A stretch of DNA of 29,260 nt from DATBDE01 sp036270095 (GTDB lineage: Bacteria > Actinomycetota > Thermoleophilia > Solirubrobacterales > Solirubrobacteraceae). Position numbers and translations under genes: made by a program. The notes under the pieces are model-generated. The model did not search any database and was not told the origin of the DNA. It was given only the letters and a program-made list of their open reading frames with translations. This document shows positions 25,313-29,260 of this stretch, piece by piece. The stretch covers positions 1 to 29,260 of the forward strand of contig DATBDE010000049.1 of NCBI GenBank assembly GCA_036270095.1, written 5' to 3'. Each line of letters begins with the position of its first letter. Position 1 is the stretch's first letter.

Positions 25313-25474
25313 GTGGGGCTCCTCGGATCGGGGTCGTTCCCGCGCGGCTACCAACCGGAAACCCTGCCCACGCCGGGAAAGCGGTCCGCGCGCGCCGCCC
25401 GCCTACTGGTCGGCGCTGATCCCGCAGCCGGTCAACCGGTTTGGAACCAGGCCGGTCGGGAGATTCCTGCACAC
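25313..25474. other. 162-bp intergenic region between divergent iscA-like and permease genes
   Basis: It must contain both promoters. Visible structures are the palindrome AACCGGTT (25435-25442) nested near GCCGGT...GCCGGT copies, and CCGG/CCGG pairing around AAACCCTGCCCACG. No known riboswitch class could be matched by eye and no TANNNT lies at leaderless distance from ATG 25475. Confidence 0.5.
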
Positions 25475-26953
25475 ATGGCCACCGAGACCGCTTCACAGCG
25501 TCGCCTTGGTGGTCTCTTCGGCGTCAAGCCCACCGATGCCGTGGTCGCGGACACCGAGGACAACGCGCGCTCGCTGTCCCGGTCGGTCGGCGCGCTCGAT
25601 CTCACCGCGCTGGGCATCGGCGCGATCATCGGCACCGGGATCTTCGTCATCATCGGCGAGGCGATCGGCAAGTCCGGGCCGGCGATCATCCTCTCGTTCG
25701 CGCTCGCCGGCATCACCTGCCTGTTCTCGGCCCTTTCCTACGCCGAGCTCGCGGCGATGATCCCGGTCTCCGGCAGCGCCTACACGTACTCCTACGCCAC
25801 CCTGGGCGAGCTCGTGGCCTGGATCATCGGCTGGGACCTGATCCTCGAGTACGGCTTCTCGGTCGCGGTGGTGGCCGTGGGCTGGGGCGGCTATCTGAAC
25901 ACGCTGCTGGGCGACGTGTTCGGCGGCACGCTGCCCGATGCGATCGCCAGCCCGCCGGGCGAGGGCGGCGTGATCAACGTGCCGGCGGTGTTCCTCGTGC
26001 TGATGATCACCGGCGTGCTCATCATCGGCGTGCGCGAGAGCGCGCGCTTCAACTCGGTCATGGTGGTGATCAAGCTCGCGGTGCTCGCCTTCTTCGTCGT
26101 GCTCGGCTTCACGGCGATCAAGTCGCAGAACTACTCGCCCTTCGCCCCCAAGGGCTTCTCCGGCGTCGCCGACGCCGCCGCGCTGATCTTCTTCGCCTAC
26201 ATCGGGTTCGACGCCGTCTCCACGTCCGGCGAGGAGGCCAAGCGCCCGAAACGCGACCTGCCGATCGCGCTCATCGGGTCGCTCGTCATCGCGACGGTGA
26301 TCTACATCGTGGTCGCCGTGGTGGCGACCGGTCTGCTGCCCTCTTCCGAGCTGGCCAAGCACGCGGACGCGCCGCTGGCCGCCGCGCTCCAGCTGGGCGC
26401 CGGCTTCTCGATCGGCGCCGACATCGTCGCCGTGGGCGCCCTGGTGGCCATCACCAGCGTCGTGCTGACGATTCTGTACGGCCAGACCCGGATCACCTTC
26501 GCCATGTGCCGCGACGGGCTGCTGCCGCGGGGGCTCGCGCGTCTGACCCGGCGCAAGACGCCGTGGATCATCACCCTGCTCTTCGGCCTGCTCGCCGCCG
26601 CGTTCGCCGCCTTCATCCCGCTCTCGGAGCTCGCCGAGCTGGTCAACATCGGCACGCTGTTCGCGTTCGTCCTGGTCAACATCGGCGTGATCATCCTGCG
26701 CCGTACCCGGCCCGACCTCGAGCGCCCGTTCCGCGTGCCGCTGGTGCCGCTGTTCCCGATCATCGGCACGCTGCTGTGCATCTACCTCATGACCAAGCTG
26801 AGCGGCGCAACCTGGTGGCGGTTCGGCGCCTGGCTCGTCGTCGGCCTCGTGATCTACGCGGTCTACGGCTACCGCCACTCGCGCCTGCGGCGCGGCGAGG
26901 TCATCAACCCCGAGGCCGAGCTGCGCCAGCGCCCGGCGATGCGCCAGGGCTAG
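25475..26953 (+). CDS. APC family amino acid permease (cationic amino acid transporter-like)
   Basis: A 492-residue membrane protein with about 12-13 helices. LTALGIGAIIGTGIFVIIGEAIGK (helix 1 with the substrate-binding glycine motif), LSYAELAAMIPVSGSAYTYSYATLGELVAWIIGWDLILEYG, FFAYIGFDAVSTSGEEAKRPKRDLPIALIGSL and the RPFRVPLVPLFPIIG region identify the APC superfamily, CAT/YfnA group, which takes up amino acids in symport with protons. Substrate is not certain. ATG 25475 is the chosen start; the ribosome binding site is weak (GGGAG at 25458-25462). The stop codon overlaps that of the convergent small helical protein gene (CTAG). Confidence 0.93.
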   Translation: MATETASQRRLGGLFGVKPTDAVVADTEDNARSLSRSVGALDLTALGIGAIIGTGIFVIIGEAIGKSGPAIILSFALAGITCLFSALSYAELAAMIPVSGSAYTYSYATLGELVAWIIGWDLILEYGFSVAVVAVGWGGYLNTLLGDVFGGTLPDAIASPPGEGGVINVPAVFLVLMITGVLIIGVRESARFNSVMVVIKLAVLAFFVVLGFTAIKSQNYSPFAPKGFSGVADAAALIFFAYIGFDAVSTSGEEAKRPKRDLPIALIGSLVIATVIYIVVAVVATGLLPSSELAKHADAPLAAALQLGAGFSIGADIVAVGALVAITSVVLTILYGQTRITFAMCRDGLLPRGLARLTRRKTPWIITLLFGLLAAAFAAFIPLSELAELVNIGTLFAFVLVNIGVIILRRTRPDLERPFRVPLVPLFPIIGTLLCIYLMTKLSGATWWRFGAWLVVGLVIYAVYGYRHSRLRRGEVINPEAELRQRPAMRQG

Positions 26954-27315
26954 GGCTTCTTCCGCTTCGGCCGCGCCCCCACCGCGCCCTTGAGCGCGTC
27001 GGTCGGGGCCCGCACCACATCGCCGGCGCTGGCGAGCAGGTCGGCCTGCGTGCGCATCGCCCCCGCGATCTCGGAGAACGCGACCGACGCGCGCTCGAAC
27101 GCCTCGGCCTGCTGGCGCAGCGGCTCGGCCAGCTGGTCGGTGATCTGCACCATCGCGTCGACGGGCAGGAACATCCCGCGCAGGAGGTCCTCCTGGACGC
27201 CCTGGAGCTCGCGCAGCGCCGCGACGGGGTCGGTCATCGACCCCGCGGCCGAGCGCAGCCGCCGCAGCGAGTCCATCCAGGCCGTCAGCGCTTCGGTTCC
27301 GGGCTGGTCGGCCAT
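26950..27315 (-). CDS. Small helical protein (phasin-like) of unknown function
   Basis: A 121-residue protein predicted all-helical and amphipathic: LTAWMDSLRRLRSAAGSMTD, LRELQGVQEDLLRGMFLPVDAMVQITDQLAEPLRQQAEAFERASVAFSEIAGAM and a basic tail GARPKRKKP. The heptad-like pattern and length recall phasins or other surface-coating or membrane-associated helices, but I do not recognise a family. ATG 27315 overlaps the stop of the lytic transglycosylase gene (TGATG), so it is the last gene of the rpsA-coaE operon and is translationally coupled. Its function may relate to the cell envelope or the nucleoid (basic end). Confidence 0.7.
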   Translation of the reverse strand: MADQPGTEALTAWMDSLRRLRSAAGSMTDPVAALRELQGVQEDLLRGMFLPVDAMVQITDQLAEPLRQQAEAFERASVAFSEIAGAMRTQADLLASAGDVVRAPTDALKGAVGARPKRKKP

Positions 27316-27908
27316 CAGCGGCCCAGCTCGTCCGCGTAGGTGCTTCGGTAGTCGGTGCGCGCCTGCTCGACCCGGCTCACGTAGGCGCGGGTCTCCGGGA
27401 ACGGGATGTCGTCCGTGGTGAACTGCTGCGCGCGTTTGGAGGCCTTGACCAGCCAGCTGTCCACGTTGCCCTCCCCGCCGTTGTAAGCGGCCAGCGCCAG
27501 CGTCTCGTTGCCGCCGTAGCGGTCAAGCAGGTAGCGCAGGTAGTAGGTGCCGTACTGGATGTTGATCTGCGGGTCGGAGAGATCGCTCTCGCGGAAGCTC
27601 GTGCCGCCGGAGCGGTGGGCGATGAAGCGGGCGGTGTCGGGCGTGATCTGCATCAGGCCCTCGGCACCGGCCGGCGAGCGCCGGGCGCGGAACTTCGTCT
27701 CGGCGTAGATGACGCCGGCGACCAGCGCGGGGTCGAGGTGCTTGGCCCGGGCCTGCTGGCGGATGATGTCCTCGTGGCGCAGCGGCAGCGTGACCTCGCG
27801 CACCGCCTTCTCGCCCAGTGGCAGCAGGAGAACGGCGGCCAGGCCGCCGAGGACGAGGACCGCAGCGAGCACCACGAGGCGCCGGCGCCGTCGCACCTTC
27901 GCGCTCAT
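27315..27908 (-). CDS. Membrane-anchored lytic murein transglycosylase (SLT family)
   Basis: A 197-residue protein from ATG 27908. After a very basic start (VRRRRR) comes an N-terminal membrane anchor or signal (about residues 11-31). The Slt70/MltE-type lysozyme domain follows: VIYAETKFRARRSPAGAEGLMQI with catalytic Glu70 and GLMQI at 84-88, NIQYGTYYLRYLLDRYGG, ALAAYNGGEGNVDSW and FPETRAYVSRV. The enzyme cleaves peptidoglycan glycan strands to 1,6-anhydro products outside the membrane. ATG overlaps the coaE stop (ATGA), and its own stop overlaps the next start. The ETKF in place of the more usual ESxF is a mild variation. Confidence 0.95.
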   Translation of the reverse strand: MSAKVRRRRRLVVLAAVLVLGGLAAVLLLPLGEKAVREVTLPLRHEDIIRQQARAKHLDPALVAGVIYAETKFRARRSPAGAEGLMQITPDTARFIAHRSGGTSFRESDLSDPQINIQYGTYYLRYLLDRYGGNETLALAAYNGGEGNVDSWLVKASKRAQQFTTDDIPFPETRAYVSRVEQARTDYRSTYADELGR

Positions 27909-28498
27909 GCTCTCAGCATCGCAAGAATCGCCGACAAGTTTCGGTGCAGGTCGTCGACCGACCCGTCGTTGCGGACGGCGTGGTCGGCGCGCCGGGCCTT
28001 CTCGTCCTGGGGAAGCTGGCGCGCAACCCGCTCGTCGACGGCCTCGTGCCCGCGGCCGGCGGCGCGGTGTGCGCGCACGTCCTCGTCGGCGACCACGGCG
28101 ATGGTCGCGTCGAAGGCGCCCTCCATCCCGGACTCGAACAGCAGTGGCACCTCGACAACCATGGCGACCGGGGCGGGATCGCGCGCCGCTTGCTCGGAAC
28201 GCCAGGCGGCGATGCGCGCGCCCACACGGGGCCACAGCATGCCCTCGAGCCAGGCCCGGCCCTCGGGCGTCGCGAACGCGCGCTGGGCCAGGGCGGCCCG
28301 GTCCACGGTGCCGTTGGGCGCCGCGTCGGCGCCGAAGCGCTCGACCACCGCGTCGCGCACGTCGTCGGACGCGTAGAGCTCGTGCACGACGGCGTCGGTC
28401 GACAGGGTCGCCGCGCCCAGCCGCTCGAGCTCGGCCAGCGCGGTGGACTTCCCAGCCCCCACGCCGCCCGTCAGGCCGACGAAGGGGACCGGCGTCAC
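27905..28498 (-). CDS. coaE: Dephospho-CoA kinase
   Basis: A 197-residue kinase that phosphorylates the ribose 3'-OH of dephospho-CoA, the last step of CoA synthesis, in the cytoplasm. The P-loop GLTGGVGAGKST is at residues 8-19; LSTDAVVHELY carries the conserved Asp, and VVEVPLLFESGMEGAFDATIAVV is the acceptor-site stretch. Mycobacterial CoaE has an extra C-terminal domain that is absent here. GTG 28498 overlaps the rpsA stop (GTGA). The rpsA-coaE pairing is common in Actinobacteria. The panB/C/D genes for the same cofactor are 20 kb away. Confidence 0.97.
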   Translation of the reverse strand: MTPVPFVGLTGGVGAGKSTALAELERLGAATLSTDAVVHELYASDDVRDAVVERFGADAAPNGTVDRAALAQRAFATPEGRAWLEGMLWPRVGARIAAWRSEQAARDPAPVAMVVEVPLLFESGMEGAFDATIAVVADEDVRAHRAAGRGHEAVDERVARQLPQDEKARRADHAVRNDGSVDDLHRNLSAILAMLRA

Positions 28499-29260
28499 TC
28501 GCTGGGCGACTCCGCCGCGTCGGGGTCGGCCGGAGCCGGATCCGGAGCCGGCGTCTCGGCGAAGACGTCCTCGCTGAGCCCGAGCTCGGGCACGTCGTCC
28601 AGCGATCCGGCCTGGCGCTCGGGAGCGGCCTCGCCGCCCTCCGCGGACGCCTCGCCCGGCGGCGGGGCGGGCTCGCCCTCGCCCCGGACCGGCAGGATCT
28701 GGCCCTCGACCCGCTTGGCCGAGAGCGACAGGCGCCGGCGCTCGGAGTCGATCTCCAGCACCTTCACTCTGATCTCATCACCGGGGTTGACGATCTCCCG
28801 GGGGTTCTCGACGTGGTGCGCGGCCAGCTCGGAGATGTGCACGAGGCCCTCGACCCCGTCCATGATCTCGACGAAGGCGCCGAAGGTGACGACCTTGGTG
28901 ACCTGGCCCTCGAGCTCGTCGCCGACGTTGTAGGTGTCGACCACGCGCTGCCAGGGGTCCTCCTGGGTCTGCTTGAGCCCCAGCGAGATGCGCTGGCGGT
29001 CGCGGTCGATGTCGAGCACCTTGACGTTGACGGTGTCGCCGATGTTGAGGATCTCGCTCGGGTGGTTGACGTGCGACCACGAGAGCTCGGAGATGTGGAT
29101 GAGCCCGTCGATGCCGTCCAGGTCGACGAAGGCGCCGAAGTCGACGATGTTCGAGATCGTGCCCTCCACGACCAGCCCGGGCTGCAGGCGGTCGAGGATC
29201 TGCTGGCGTTGCTCCTTGCGCTCCTCCTCGAGCACGGCGCGGCGCGAGAGCACGACGTTG
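28495..29260 (-). CDS. rpsA: 30S ribosomal protein S1, C-terminal part (runs off window)
   Basis: About 255 residues are visible, starting in NVVLSRRAVLEEERKEQRQQ, the helix between S1 domains 2 and 3. Two complete S1 (OB-fold RNA-binding) domains follow: GLVVEGTISNIVDFGAFVDL to ISLGLKQT, and GDELEGQVTKVVTFGAFVEI to LSLSAKRV. The protein then ends in an acidic, Pro/Ala/Glu-rich tail of about 75 residues. S1 binds mRNA and helps place it on the 30S subunit. The start lies beyond the right edge. The stop overlaps the coaE start. Confidence 0.96.
   Translation of the reverse strand, partial: NVVLSRRAVLEEERKEQRQQILDRLQPGLVVEGTISNIVDFGAFVDLDGIDGLIHISELSWSHVNHPSEILNIGDTVNVKVLDIDRDRQRISLGLKQTQEDPWQRVVDTYNVGDELEGQVTKVVTFGAFVEIMDGVEGLVHISELAAHHVENPREIVNPGDEIRVKVLEIDSERRRLSLSAKRVEGQILPVRGEGEPAPPPGEASAEGGEAAPERQAGSLDDVPELGLSEDVFAETPAPDPAPADPDAAESPSE

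Noticed and set aside
25313..25474. Riboswitch (for example c-di-AMP type) upstream of the permease
   Set aside because: GC-rich stem potential exists, but I could not match the conserved core of any known class.

Overview
This is a very GC-rich (estimated by eye at around 70% or more), densely coding stretch from an actinobacterial chromosome. A Thermoleophilia/Solirubrobacterales-like lineage is inferred from three things: the DivIVA homologue, the C-terminal domain of a secreted beta-helix protein, and the abundance of TANNNT -10 elements placed 6-9 nt before start codons (apparent leaderless transcription). No rRNA, tRNA, CRISPR array, prophage or transposase gene was recognised. Most of the window is ordinary chromosomal core.

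Layout. 1-3287 is a surface-polysaccharide edge: a truncated family-4 glycosyltransferase (-), an exported clan-A glycoside hydrolase (+), and a GT4-GT2 double glycosyltransferase whose two halves are joined through a perfect 59-bp palindrome. 3277-5455 holds dodecin, an NTF2-like protein, a family-4 uracil-DNA glycosylase with a C-terminal clamp-binding-like motif, and a SAM methyltransferase. 5477-8424 is a tightly overlapping pantothenate operon (Rossmann/DUF2520 protein, panC, panD, panB). 8468-10434 is a phosphate module (DUF47/PhoU-like, PiT transporter, small membrane protein). 10438-12149 encodes an orphan Tat/lipoprotein sugar-binding-type protein and a hexapeptide acyltransferase. 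12186-15059 is uvrA, with a perfect SOS (LexA) box in its promoter.

15155-17057 is a decayed beta-helix surface-protein gene: no signal peptide, one amber stop and three frameshifts. It is followed by a 570-bp gene-free interval (17058-17627) holding about three copies of a 74-75-bp tandem repeat and then three related long hairpins. This interval and the 59-bp palindrome are the least explained parts of the window.

17628-21335 carries divIVA, mutY and a tetR regulator on the minus strand, with a divergent DHA2-type drug exporter sharing a three-copy operator region with tetR. 21289-23295 is uvrB, overlapping the exporter tail-to-tail by 47 bp. 23455-25016 is a YCII/DGPF-type protein plus an ECF42-like sigma factor, preceded by a match to the ECF42 -35 motif. 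25013-25312 is a cysteine-free IscA/HesB-like protein, 25475-26953 a cationic-type amino acid permease, and 26950-29260 a minus-strand operon rpsA (partial)-coaE-lytic transglycosylase-small helical protein.

Themes: four DNA-repair genes (udg, uvrA, mutY, uvrB) lie within 20 kb; CoA biosynthesis is represented twice (panB/C/D and coaE); gene boundaries are extremely compact, with ATGA/GTGA/TGATG overlaps and two CTAG tail-to-tail stop overlaps. All calls come from reading the sequence; no database search was run.
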